A stretch of 64,000 nucleotides of DNA from Komarekiella delphini-convector SJRDD-AB1 (lineage in GTDB: Bacteria > Cyanobacteriota > Cyanobacteriia > Cyanobacteriales > Nostocaceae). The position numbers were made by a program, and so were the translations under genes. The DNA is taken from contig NZ_VJXY01000028.1 of the NCBI RefSeq assembly GCF_014831675.1, forward strand, positions 1 through 64,000. The letters are read 5' to 3'. The notes under the pieces are model-generated. The model was not told where the DNA came from. It worked only from the letters and a program-made list of their open reading frames with translations, and did not search any database. Positions 37,294 to 47,900 of the stretch are shown piece after piece; positions within the stretch are counted from its first letter, which is position 1; every line of letters starts with the position of its first letter.

Positions 37294-38202
37294 ATGCAAA
37301 TCCAAACTAGTAGTTCAATTTTAAAAATCAAGAGTCCTAGTATCAAAGAGTTTTCAGAAATATGTAAACAATATCAGCCTTTTATAATTGAAGATGTTGC
37401 TCAACATTGGGATGCTTGCAAGAATTGGTCTCATGATTATCTGATAAACCACTGTGGCAATAATCTGGTTCCAGTACGGTTTTATAAAAAAGATTTTTGG
37501 GATAATCATAAAAATTTTTCTTATGAAGATGGTTATGATCCTAAAAAAGAAATGAAATTTCAGGATTATATACATAATCATATAGAAAATCGAGCAAATC
37601 AAAATAACAATGCTCAATATTTAGAATGTTATTTATCTGAAGCGCATTTTGAAGAACGTTTTCCTGAAATTGTTGGAGATGTAACTTATCCAGAATACTT
37701 CAACAGGAAAGCATTTGTTACATTATGGTATGGGTTTTCAAGTAAAAACTTTTCTTCAACTACTACCCTTCACTTTGACCCATTACATAATATTTTTGCT
37801 CAAATTCGAGGTAGAAAAAGAATACTTTTATTTCCACCTTCAAATTATTTATCATTCTATCCACCTCTTGAGGCTAGTTCTGGCGCAGCATATAATAGTA
37901 AGGTAAAGCCAGATATATTCGATGTAGAATCATTTCCGAAGTTTCCTTGGCAAGAAAGAATAGAAGTTATACTTCAGCCAGGAGAAATACTTTACATACC
38001 GCCTTTTTGGTGGCATCATCTTACCGCAGTAGATGAGAATATATCATTATCATTTTGGTATGATCTGAAAATTCAAGATTTTTTGTGGCAGAAAAATATG
38101 TTATCAGTTTTTCTCAACATTGCTCCTCATTATTTATCTCATACAATTTCTGCTGGAGGTTTCAAAGATTTTATGAATTTTCTTAAAAGTATGTTTAATT
38201 GA
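37294..38202 (+). CDS. Cupin_8/JmjC-type Fe(II)/2-oxoglutarate oxygenase
   Basis: A 302-residue JmjC-like (cupin_8) protein. The metal triad is visible: HFD with His160 and Asp162 (TLHFDPLHN), and the distal histidine in PPFWWHHL (His241 or 242). The core strands GRKRILLFPPS and LQPGEILYIPPFWWHHLTAV are typical of FIH-like hydroxylases. ATG 37294 follows TTGGAG at a good distance. The stop is 50 bp before NRPS1, so it is probably the first gene of the biosynthetic operon and may hydroxylate an amino-acid residue on the assembly line. A second member of the same family begins at 63530. Substrate not known; tRNA- or protein-hydroxylase roles also occur in this family. Confidence 0.85.
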   Translation: MQIQTSSSILKIKSPSIKEFSEICKQYQPFIIEDVAQHWDACKNWSHDYLINHCGNNLVPVRFYKKDFWDNHKNFSYEDGYDPKKEMKFQDYIHNHIENRANQNNNAQYLECYLSEAHFEERFPEIVGDVTYPEYFNRKAFVTLWYGFSSKNFSSTTTLHFDPLHNIFAQIRGRKRILLFPPSNYLSFYPPLEASSGAAYNSKVKPDIFDVESFPKFPWQERIEVILQPGEILYIPPFWWHHLTAVDENISLSFWYDLKIQDFLWQKNMLSVFLNIAPHYLSHTISAGGFKDFMNFLKSMFN

Positions 38203-38251
38203 AACTGTTGTAACCATATAAGTTGCACATTGCCTTGAGTTGAAAATAACA

Positions 38252-41200
38252 ATGAATGGTTTTTCTCATAACTTGTTTGACATTGTTGACAACTTTTCTA
38301 CAGTTGTCGAAGTCCTGCGCTTAAGAAGCTTGACGCAGCCAAATAGAGATGCTTTTACCTTTTTGTTAGATGGAGAAACAGAACAAACAACACTAACATA
38401 TCAAGAATTAGATAAGCGATCGCGTCAAATAGCTGCTCAATTACAAGCATTGAATTTAACTGGAGAACGCGCTTTACTACTTTATCCAGCCGGACTAGAT
38501 TTTTTAGTTGCTTTTTTCGGTTGTTTATATGCGGGAGTTGTGGCTGTAACTGCATATCCTCCCAGAAACGAGCGCAACACACCGAGAATCAAAGCTATTT
38601 CCATAGATGCACAAGCATCTATAGCTCTGACGACAACAGAAATTCTTTCTACAGTGCAGTCTTTAATGTCACAAAAGACTGACTTAGAATCCTTACAGTG
38701 GCTTACTACCGACGATCTTGTAGAGGGAATAGAAGATACTTGGCAAGAACCCTCTATTGATCAAGATACCTTAGCCTTTCTGCAATACACCTCTGGTTCT
38801 ACAGGGACACCCAAGGGTGTAATGATTAGTCATGGAAACCTATTGCACAATGCTGATACAACTTACCAATTTATGGAGCATTCTCCAGAAAGTAAGTTCG
38901 TAACGTGGTTGCCGATGTACCATGATATGGGTCTGATTGGGGGAATATTGCAACCTTTGTATGGAGGTTTTCCTTGCATTATCATGCCTCCAACTTCCTT
39001 TCTCCAACGTCCTTATCGTTGGTTGCAGGCCATATCTCACTACAAAGGTACAACCAGTGGGGGGCCGAATTTTGCCTATGAGTTATGTACTCAAAAAATC
39101 ACTCCTGAACAAAAACAAACTCTTGACTTGAGCAGTTGGAGTGTTGCATTTAACGGCGCTGAACCGATTCGGTATGATACTTTAGAGCGGTTTGCAGCAG
39201 CTTTTGCAGATTGCGGCTTTCGTAAAGAGGCATTTTACCCTTGTTACGGAATGGCTGAAACAACTCTGATGGTTTCTGGCGTGCAGAAGGCAAAATCACC
39301 GATTATTAAGACAGTCCAGAAGTCTGCATTAGAGTCTAATCGGGTAGTTGAAGCATCTGGTAATAATGATAATATTTCTCATTTTGTCAGTTGTGGTCGA
39401 GTCATACCAGAACAGGAAATAGCGATCGCTCATCCAGACAAACTCAGTAGTTGTCAACCTGATGAAATAGGAGAAATTTGGGTATCTGGGCCAAGTGTTG
39501 GCCAAGGTTATTGGAATCGCCAAGAAGAGACAGCAAAAACCTTCCATGCTCATCTATCAGATACAGGTTTAGGCCCTTTTCTGCGGACGGGAGATTTAGG
39601 TTTTTTGGATAATGGCGAGCTTTTCATTACAGGTAGAGCCAAAGATTTAATAATTATTCGTGGCAGAAATCTTTACCCACAGGATATAGAATTAACCGCA
39701 GAATGCAGCCATTCATCTTTGCATTCCGGTGCTAGTGCAGCATTTACAGTCGAGGTTAACAACGAAGAACGGCTGGTAATCATACAAGAATTAAAGTTTC
39801 GCGCCAAACCAAATTTAGAAGAAGTTATATCTGCAATTCGCCAAGCTGTTGCTGAAGAACATGAAGTACAAGTTTATGCTGTGGTTTTGATTAAACCAGG
39901 TAGTATTCCCAAAACTTCCAGCGGTAAGATTCAACGTCGTGCAACTCGCACCCAGTTTCAGAATGGTGAATTGAATGTAATTGGCAGTGATATTTTCAAA
40001 ATTAGCAATATTGTCAGAAAAGAAACTCGATTAAAGCGTTCCGAACTTTTGACGCTTTCCCCAACGCAATGTCAACCGCTTTTAGAAGCCTATTTGATTG
40101 AACAGGAAGCCAGAGTACTGGCGATCGCACCAGATAATATCAATCCTGAAGAACCATTAAGCGCTTTGGGGTTTGATTCTTTAAAAGTGTTTGAGTTAAA
40201 AAACCGGATTGAAGTTGATTTAGAAGTAGAAGTATCGATAGCAGACTTCTTTGAAGGGATGAGTACGCTCAAGCTTGTCACCAAAATACTGGCTCAACTG
40301 ACAACAAAAGCAATACCGTCAGTATCCCTGACGCAAGTCCAGAAAGCCGAATATCCCCAGTCTTTTGCTCAGCAACGACTATGGTTCCTTGATCGTTTGG
40401 AACCAGGCAACCCAGCTTACAATATTTCCTTAGCTGTTAATCTCAAAGGTCAGCTTGAGGTTACTCTACTAGAACAAAGTTTTAATGAAATTATCCATCG
40501 ACATGAAACCCTCAGAACTACTTTTACTACAGTCAACGGGGAACCCGTTCAAGTTATTGCTCCTTCGCTAAAATTATCTTTATCGACAGTAGACTGGCAA
40601 AAAAATGTTGACTCGCAAGGCGAATTGGCAATTCGAGAACTCTTGACTCAAGAGAGCCAGCGACCTTTTGACCTAATACATGGGCCATTGTTACGTGCTA
40701 AACTTTTACGCCTAACACAGCAAGAACATATTCTTTTGCTTGAGATGCACCACATAATCTCTGATGGCCGGTCTGTTGAGATATTTTTACAAGAGCTAGC
40801 ATTACTGTACAAAGCATTCTTAACTGGAAGTTCTTCACCTCTACCAGAAGTATCTATCCAATACAAAGACTTTGCATACTGGCAGCGCCAATGGTTGCAA
40901 GGGGAAATTCTGCAAACTCAACTCTCTTACTGGAAGCAACAACTTGAAGGTGTCCCAGCCGCATTACAACTACCCACTGATCGACCACGGCCGACAGTGC
41001 AAACTTCACACGGCGCTCAACAATCTATAGAGTTGTCCGAAACAGTCATTGAGCAACTCAAGGCGATCGCTCGTCAAAAGGGTATAACTTTATTCATGTT
41101 GCTATTGGCAGCATTTCAAACTTTTCTCTATCGTTATACCGGACAAAATGATATCGCTGTAGGAACACCTGTCGCTAACCGTAATCGTGATGAAGTGAAA

Positions 41201-44200
41201 GGGTTAATTGGCTTTTTTGTCAATACCTTAGTCCTACGTACAGATATGAGCGGCGACCCGACTTTTGACGAGTTGCTGACGCGGGTAAAAAAGGTAGCTT
41301 TAGGAGCCTATACACACCAAGATTTGCCCTTCGACCAACTTGTAGAAGCACTGCAACCAGAACGGGACACCAGTCGAACACCGCTGTTTCAAGTCATGTT
41401 CAATGTCCAAGATTACTCGCAGTTACCAGAAATGCCTGGTTTGGCTTTGAGCTTGTTAAAAATAGAAACCAAAACAGCGCAGTTTGATTTGAGCCTGTCT
41501 ATTGAGATTGCTGAAGAAAGAGTGATGGCATCATTTGAATATAATACTGACCTATTTGATGCTACTACCATCACTAAGATGCTGAGACACTTTCAGAATT
41601 TGCTCTCAAGCATTACTGCTAATCCTCAAACTCGGTTATCTAACTTACCACTGTTGAGCGCCACAGATCGTCAGGAGTTACTAGAACTTAGTACAAATAA
41701 ATCCCCAATTCTAAATTCTCAACCCGAATGCATTCATCAACAATTTGAAGCGCAGGTAGAGCGGACACCAAATGCAGTTGCGGTGGTATTTCAAAACCAG
41801 TATTTAACCTACAGAGAATTAAATCAGCGAGCGAATCAACTAGCACACTACCTTAAAACCCTCGGAGTTAAACCAGAGGTTTTAGTAGGAATCTGTATAG
41901 AGCGCTCTTTAGAGATGCTCATCGGCCTCTTGGCAATTCTCAAAGCCGGAGGAGCATATCTACCTTTAGATCCAGCCTATCCAAAAGAACGCCTCGCTTT
42001 GATGTTAAAGGATGCTCAAGTGTCAGTTTTACTAACTTTGTCAGTACAATTGGACACACTCCCCGAACATCAATCTCAAGTCATTTGCTTAGATACGGAC
42101 TGGCAAGCCATTTCTCAGGAAAGCCAAGAAAATCCAATTCATCAGACACAACCTGAAAATCTCGCCTATCTAATTTATACATCCGGTTCAACAGGAACAC
42201 CCAAAGGGGTAATGATTCAGCATCGCTCTTTGGCTTGCTATATCAATACTGCATGTAGAGAGTTTGAACTAAAGACGACCCAACGCGTCCTGCAATTTGC
42301 TTCCATCAGCTTTGATACTGCTGCTGAAGAAATCTTTCCCTGTCTAATCTGTGGTGCTGCTCTCATACTGCGTACAGATGAGATGTTAAGTTCTACACCT
42401 CAATTTTTACAGCAATGTCGTGATTGGGAGGTAACTGTCCTTGATTTGCCTACCGCCTTTTGGCATCAAGTAACCGCTGAACTAGCAACGTCAGATTTGG
42501 CACTTCCCGATTCCCTGCGATTAGTGATTATTGGGGGTGAAAGAGCTGACAAAAAACACCTGATAACGTGGCAGCAGGTTGGTCAACGGGTACGGCTTGT
42601 CAATAGCTACGGCCCTACAGAAACAACAATTGTAGCAACGCTCTGTGACTTATCAATACAGGCGGCTGGCGAAGTGCCGATTGGTAAAGCCATTCCCCAA
42701 GTCCAAACTTACGTTCTCGACCCTTATTTACAACTCGTGCCTGTAGGAACTCCTGGCGAATTGTACATTGGAGGTATGGGTGTTGCTAGAGGCTATCTCA
42801 ATCGACCGGATTTAACAGCAGAAAGGTTTATTCCTAATCCCTACAGTTCAAGAGGGGAGCGGCTTTATCAGACAGGTGACTTAGTTCGTTACCTACCTAA
42901 TGGCAACTTAGAATTTATCGGACGTATCGACCATCAAGTCAAAATTCGGGGTTTTCGGATTGAATTAGCAGAAGTAGAAGCCATACTTAATCAACACTTA
43001 GCCGTTCGAGAAGCTGTAATTGTTGTACGTGAAAATTCCGAAAGTTCTAAACGTTTAGTCGCCTACGTAGTTCCTCAAGCACAAACACTGACAATTGCTG
43101 AACTACGCGGCTTTCTGGAATCAAAGTTACCAAGCTACATGATACCAGCCGCTTTTGTAATATTGGAAGCACTACCACTTACACCCAATGGTAAGGTTGA
43201 CCGGAAAGCGCTAGCTATTCCTGATACAGTCCGTCCAGAACTCGAAGAAACCTTTGTTGCACCACAGACGAACGTTGAAAAACAGTTAGCTGTTATTTGG
43301 GCAGAGGTATTAGGCTTAAAAGAAATAGGTAGAAACGATAATTTTTTTAGATTAGGTGGGGATTCTATCCTTAGCCTTCAAGTAATATTTAAAGCTAACC
43401 AAATAGGGCTAAATCTGACTCCTAAACAACTGTTTCAACATCAAACGATCGCTCAACTAGCGCTTGTAGTTGGAACGACTAAAAAAATTCAAGCCGAGCA
43501 GATGGAACTAACTGGTTTGCTAGAGTTAACACCTATTCAGCACTGGTTTTTTGAACAAAATCAACCAGAACCACACCACTGGAATCAGTCAGTGTTGTTA
43601 GAAAGCAAACAGAACATTGACCCTATAATCTTAGAGAAAATCGTAGAGTTTCTACAAAAGCATCATGATGTTTTACGTTTACGATTTCTCCAGGAAGAAT
43701 TTAATACTTCTGCACTGATTGCTAGTCCTGATAATAGTATTCCACTAACATACTTCGATTTTTTAGCATTGCCAAAAGATCAACAAGCGGCAGCAATCGA
43801 AGCAGCAGCCACTAAATTACAAGCTAGCTTAAATCTTTCACAAGGGCCGTTATTCCAAGTTGCCCTTTTTAACTTGGGTGAAAATCAAGCCAACCATTTG
43901 CTTTGGATTATTCACCATTTAGTTGTTGATGGTGTCTCTTGGCGAATTTTAATTGAAGATTTTCAAACAGCTTACCAGCAAATTAGTCAAGGCAAAGTAA
44001 TAAAGTTGTCACCCAAAACAACTTCTTATAAACAATGGTCTAGCTGTCTACAAAAATATGCCCAATCTTCAGCACTACTTTCAGAGCTAGACTTTTGGCT
44101 GAAAACACAGCATCAATCTGTACCTATACCGATAGATTTTCCTGGTGGAAATAATCTAGAAGAAACGACTTCTATTGTATCGGTATCGCTGTCTGTAGAG

Positions 44201-44932
44201 GAAACTCAAAGTTTACTGCAACAAGTACCAGCAGCTTACCGAACACAAATAAATGATGTATTATTAACAGCACTACTGCAAACATTTCACCAGTGGACGG
44301 GAGAAAGTTCTCTACTAATTGATTTAGAAGGTCATGGGCGAGAAGAAATCTTCGAGGATGTGGATTTATCGAGGACTGTAGGTTGGTTCACAAGTATTTT
44401 TCCAGTACACCTAAATCTTGAAAATACTAACGAGCCAGCAAAAGCTTTGAAGTCGATTAAAGAGCAGATCCGAGCAATTCCCAATCAAGGTATTGGTTAT
44501 GGATTACTGCGCTATCTGAGTCGGGATAAGAAAATAACTGAGCAGTTTTCTTTGTCAAAGGCTGAAGTTATTTTTAATTATTTAGGACAGTTTAATCAAG
44601 TTTTATCAGAATCATCTTTATTTAGCATAGTACCGGGTTCAAGTGGTTCAACTCACAGTTTGCGAAATAAACGAACTCACTTATTAGAAATTAACGCTGG
44701 GATTTATCAAGAACAGCTGGAAATAAGTTGGGCTTACAGCAATCAGCTGCATCGGCAAACCACAATTGAAGTACTTGCTCAAAGGTTTATTGAGGCACTG
44801 CGATCGCTTATTGCTCATTGTCAGTCTGACGATGTAGGTGGTTTTACTCCTTCCGATTTTGCTGAGTTTAAGCAAAGCCAATGGGATCAGACTGATCTCG
44901 ATGCCATTACAGCAGCTATGGGAGATATCTAA
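38252..44932 (+). CDS. NRPS1: FAAL-ACP-C-A-PCP-E, lipopeptide initiation module
   Basis: Starts the assembly line. ATG 38252 is used; a TTG four codons earlier is possible. Domains (residues): FAAL ~20-590, with LQYTSGSTGTPKGVMISH, WLPMYHDMGLIGG and TGRAKDLIIIRGRNLYPQD; ACP, Ser643 in GFDSLK; starter-type C ~700-1130, HHIISDG at 833; A ~1165-1660, with IYTSGSTGTPKG and NSYGPTETT; PCP, Ser1705 in GGDSI; E ~1750-2190, with HHLVVDGVSW at 1888 and AEVIFNYLGQ. It should activate a fatty acid as acyl-AMP, load it on the ACP, join it to the first amino acid and epimerise that residue. Read by eye, the A pocket is D-T-E-D-I-G-S-I-V-K: acidic, suggesting a basic side chain, not assigned. The next NRPS gene follows after one base. 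Confidence 0.95.
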   Translation: MNGFSHNLFDIVDNFSTVVEVLRLRSLTQPNRDAFTFLLDGETEQTTLTYQELDKRSRQIAAQLQALNLTGERALLLYPAGLDFLVAFFGCLYAGVVAVTAYPPRNERNTPRIKAISIDAQASIALTTTEILSTVQSLMSQKTDLESLQWLTTDDLVEGIEDTWQEPSIDQDTLAFLQYTSGSTGTPKGVMISHGNLLHNADTTYQFMEHSPESKFVTWLPMYHDMGLIGGILQPLYGGFPCIIMPPTSFLQRPYRWLQAISHYKGTTSGGPNFAYELCTQKITPEQKQTLDLSSWSVAFNGAEPIRYDTLERFAAAFADCGFRKEAFYPCYGMAETTLMVSGVQKAKSPIIKTVQKSALESNRVVEASGNNDNISHFVSCGRVIPEQEIAIAHPDKLSSCQPDEIGEIWVSGPSVGQGYWNRQEETAKTFHAHLSDTGLGPFLRTGDLGFLDNGELFITGRAKDLIIIRGRNLYPQDIELTAECSHSSLHSGASAAFTVEVNNEERLVIIQELKFRAKPNLEEVISAIRQAVAEEHEVQVYAVVLIKPGSIPKTSSGKIQRRATRTQFQNGELNVIGSDIFKISNIVRKETRLKRSELLTLSPTQCQPLLEAYLIEQEARVLAIAPDNINPEEPLSALGFDSLKVFELKNRIEVDLEVEVSIADFFEGMSTLKLVTKILAQLTTKAIPSVSLTQVQKAEYPQSFAQQRLWFLDRLEPGNPAYNISLAVNLKGQLEVTLLEQSFNEIIHRHETLRTTFTTVNGEPVQVIAPSLKLSLSTVDWQKNVDSQGELAIRELLTQESQRPFDLIHGPLLRAKLLRLTQQEHILLLEMHHIISDGRSVEIFLQELALLYKAFLTGSSSPLPEVSIQYKDFAYWQRQWLQGEILQTQLSYWKQQLEGVPAALQLPTDRPRPTVQTSHGAQQSIELSETVIEQLKAIARQKGITLFMLLLAAFQTFLYRYTGQNDIAVGTPVANRNRDEVKGLIGFFVNTLVLRTDMSGDPTFDELLTRVKKVALGAYTHQDLPFDQLVEALQPERDTSRTPLFQVMFNVQDYSQLPEMPGLALSLLKIETKTAQFDLSLSIEIAEERVMASFEYNTDLFDATTITKMLRHFQNLLSSITANPQTRLSNLPLLSATDRQELLELSTNKSPILNSQPECIHQQFEAQVERTPNAVAVVFQNQYLTYRELNQRANQLAHYLKTLGVKPEVLVGICIERSLEMLIGLLAILKAGGAYLPLDPAYPKERLALMLKDAQVSVLLTLSVQLDTLPEHQSQVICLDTDWQAISQESQENPIHQTQPENLAYLIYTSGSTGTPKGVMIQHRSLACYINTACREFELKTTQRVLQFASISFDTAAEEIFPCLICGAALILRTDEMLSSTPQFLQQCRDWEVTVLDLPTAFWHQVTAELATSDLALPDSLRLVIIGGERADKKHLITWQQVGQRVRLVNSYGPTETTIVATLCDLSIQAAGEVPIGKAIPQVQTYVLDPYLQLVPVGTPGELYIGGMGVARGYLNRPDLTAERFIPNPYSSRGERLYQTGDLVRYLPNGNLEFIGRIDHQVKIRGFRIELAEVEAILNQHLAVREAVIVVRENSESSKRLVAYVVPQAQTLTIAELRGFLESKLPSYMIPAAFVILEALPLTPNGKVDRKALAIPDTVRPELEETFVAPQTNVEKQLAVIWAEVLGLKEIGRNDNFFRLGGDSILSLQVIFKANQIGLNLTPKQLFQHQTIAQLALVVGTTKKIQAEQMELTGLLELTPIQHWFFEQNQPEPHHWNQSVLLESKQNIDPIILEKIVEFLQKHHDVLRLRFLQEEFNTSALIASPDNSIPLTYFDFLALPKDQQAAAIEAAATKLQASLNLSQGPLFQVALFNLGENQANHLLWIIHHLVVDGVSWRILIEDFQTAYQQISQGKVIKLSPKTTSYKQWSSCLQKYAQSSALLSELDFWLKTQHQSVPIPIDFPGGNNLEETTSIVSVSLSVEETQSLLQQVPAAYRTQINDVLLTALLQTFHQWTGESSLLIDLEGHGREEIFEDVDLSRTVGWFTSIFPVHLNLENTNEPAKALKSIKEQIRAIPNQGIGYGLLRYLSRDKKITEQFSLSKAEVIFNYLGQFNQVLSESSLFSIVPGSSGSTHSLRNKRTHLLEINAGIYQEQLEISWAYSNQLHRQTTIEVLAQRFIEALRSLIAHCQSDDVGGFTPSDFAEFKQSQWDQTDLDAITAAMGDI

Positions 44933-44933
44933 G

Positions 44934-47900
44934 ATGAGTGTGAAAAACAAAAACATTGAAGACTTTTATCCCCTCTCGCCCATGCAACAGGGCATTTTGT
45001 TCCATAGTCTTGCAGTATCCACTGGCATCTATTTTGAACAATTTAGTTTGACTCTCCAAGGAAAACTCAACACTCCAGAATTTCGTCGCGCATGGCAGTA
45101 TGTTGTAGAACGACATTCAATTCTACGAACCTGCTTTGTTTGGGAAGGTTTAAAAGAACCAGTACAAATTGTGCATCGGCAGGTGAGCTTACCGTGGCAA
45201 GAATATAACTGGCAGCATCTCTCTTCAGAAGAACAACAACAAAAGTTAGAACTTTTTTGGCAAAGCGATCGCTCTAGAGGTTTGGAACTTACACAGCCGC
45301 CATTGATGCGCTTCACACTCGTGCAACTTTCGGAAAACTCCTACAGCTTTACTTGGAGTCATCATCATCTGTTGTTAGATGGGTGGTCTGTTCCCTTGGT
45401 TTTTAAGGAAGTCTTTGCTTGTTACAAAGCTTTCAGCAATGGTCAAGATGTGCATCTAGAACCTATTCGCCCATATCGGGATTATATTGTCTGGCTACAG
45501 CAACAAAACCTAGCTGAGGCTGAGACTTTCTGGCGACAGATGCTTAAAGGTTTTACCACTCCAACACAGCTATCGGTACAAGGAACTAGAAAATTACTAG
45601 CTCAAACTGATGGCTCTCAGGAGCGAGAAGTTAAGCTTTCTGTAGTCACAACAGCAAGATTACAATCTTTAGCAAAACAACACCAATTAACCCTAAACAC
45701 TCTATTACAGGGAGCTTGGGCTTTATTATTAAGCCACTACAGTGGTCAGGAGGACGTAGTTTTTGGGGCAGTAACTTCAGGTCGTCCCCCGATTTTAGCT
45801 AAAGTCGAGTCTATGGTAGGGCTGTTGATCAATACACTGCCGATTAGAGTACAAGTATCACCCGAAGAATTTCTTTTGCCTTGGCTTGGGAAAATCAAAG
45901 AGCAATTGGTAGAAGCACGTCAATACGAGTATAGTCCGTTAGTAAAAGTCCAAGGATGGAGCGAAGTTCCTAAAGATTTATCTTTGTTCGAGAGTATTGT
46001 AGTTTTTGAGAACTATCCTTTAGATACTTCCTTACTGGAGCAGAATCTAAATTTAGAGATCAAAAATTTTCATGCTTTTGAAAGGACTAACTATCCAATA
46101 ACCCTAACCGTGATTCCAGGTGAAGAGTTGTTGCTCAAGATTACTTGTAGCGATCGCTTCGATATTGACACTATCACCCGGATATTAAGACATTTACAGA
46201 CTTTGCTAGAGGGTATGCTAACAAAGCCACAGCAACGTCTTGGTGAATTGTCGCTCTTAACGGAAGCTGAGCGACATCAGTTGCTTGTAGAGTGGAATGA
46301 TACAGAAGTTGAATATCCTCAACAATGCATCCATGAGTTATTTGAAGCGCAAGTAGAAAAAACACCCGATGCAGTAGCAGTGGTGTTTGCAGACCAAGAA
46401 TTAACCTACAAAGAACTTAACACCAAAGCGAATCAACTAGGGCATTATTTGCGATCGCTGGGAGTAAAACCAGAGGAATTGGTGGGGATTTGTATAGAGC
46501 GTTCTTTAGAGATGGTCATCGGATTATTAGCCATCCTGAAAGCAGGTGGTGCATACATCCCACTAGACCCTAGCTATCCCAAAGAACGCTTGGCTTATAT
46601 GTTAGAAGACTCTCAGCCAAGCGTATTGTTAACACAACAATATTTAGTAAAAAGTCTACCAAATCACAAAGCTAAAGTAGTTTGTATTGATGGCAACTGG
46701 GGACTAATTGCTGATGAAAATACAGGAAATCCTGTGTGCAATATCACTTGTGATCACCTTGCTTACGTCATCTACACCTCCGGTTCTACAGGTAAACCAA
46801 AAGGTGCGATGAATACTCATCGGGGAATATGCAATCGCTTAATGTGGATGCAGGATGCCTACCAATTAACAACAGCAGATAGTGTGTTGCAAAAAACACC
46901 TTTCAGTTTTGACGTATCTGTATGGGAATTTTTCTGGCCATTGTTGACAGGCGCTCGTTTAGTAGTAGCTCAACCAGAAGGACATCGAGATACTAACTAT
47001 TTAGTCAACTTGATTTTCCAGCAGCAAATTACAACTTTACATTTTGTACCATCAATGCTGCAAGTGTTTTTGGAAGCAGAAGGTTTAGAAAAATGTCAGT
47101 CTCTCAAGCGGGTGATAGCAAGTGGTGAGGCGTTACCTGCCCAACTCCAAAAACGCTTCTCAAATAAACTTGATGCCCAACTACATAATCTTTATGGCCC
47201 AACAGAAGCAGCTGTAGATGTCACTTTTTGGCAGTGTAAAGATTGTGTTACCAATCAAAAGATAGTTCCTATCGGGCGTCCCATTGCGAATATTCAAATC
47301 TATCTGCTTGATAAGTATCTTAACCCTGTTGCTATAGGTGTAACGGGTGAAGTTTATATTGGTGGTGTGGGAGTAGGTAGGGGTTACTTAAACCGCCCTG
47401 ACTTGACAGCAGAGAAATTTATTCCCAACCCCTTCCAAAGAGGCAGGGGAGCAGGGGGGCAGGGGGGCAAAGGGGTAACAGAAAACAATTCTGAACGTCT
47501 CTACAAAACAGGGGATTTAGCCCGCTATTTACCAAATGGAGAGATTGAGTATATTGGTCGCATTGACTATCAAGTAAAAGTCCGTGGTTTCCGAGTTGAA
47601 TTGGGAGAAATTGAAGCACTCATTAACCAATACCCAGCAGTCCAAGAAACTGTAGTTATAGTAAGTGGAGATTCCGAAGATTCTAAACGTTTAGTTGCTT
47701 ATGTAGTTCCTCAATCACAAACACTGACAATTGCTGAACTACGCGGCTTTTTAGAGTCAAAGTTGCCAAGCTATATGATACCAGCAGCTTTTGTAATATT
47801 AGAAGCACTACCACTTACACCTAATGGTAAGGTTGACCGGAAAGCGCTACCTATTCCCGAATTTATACAGATATCATCATCAAATATTATCCTTCCTTCC

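Noticed and set aside
44838-44933. Longer N-terminus for NRPS2
   Set aside because: The added 32 codons overlap the end of NRPS1 in another frame; ATG 44934 has GGAG nearby and starts the conserved C domain.
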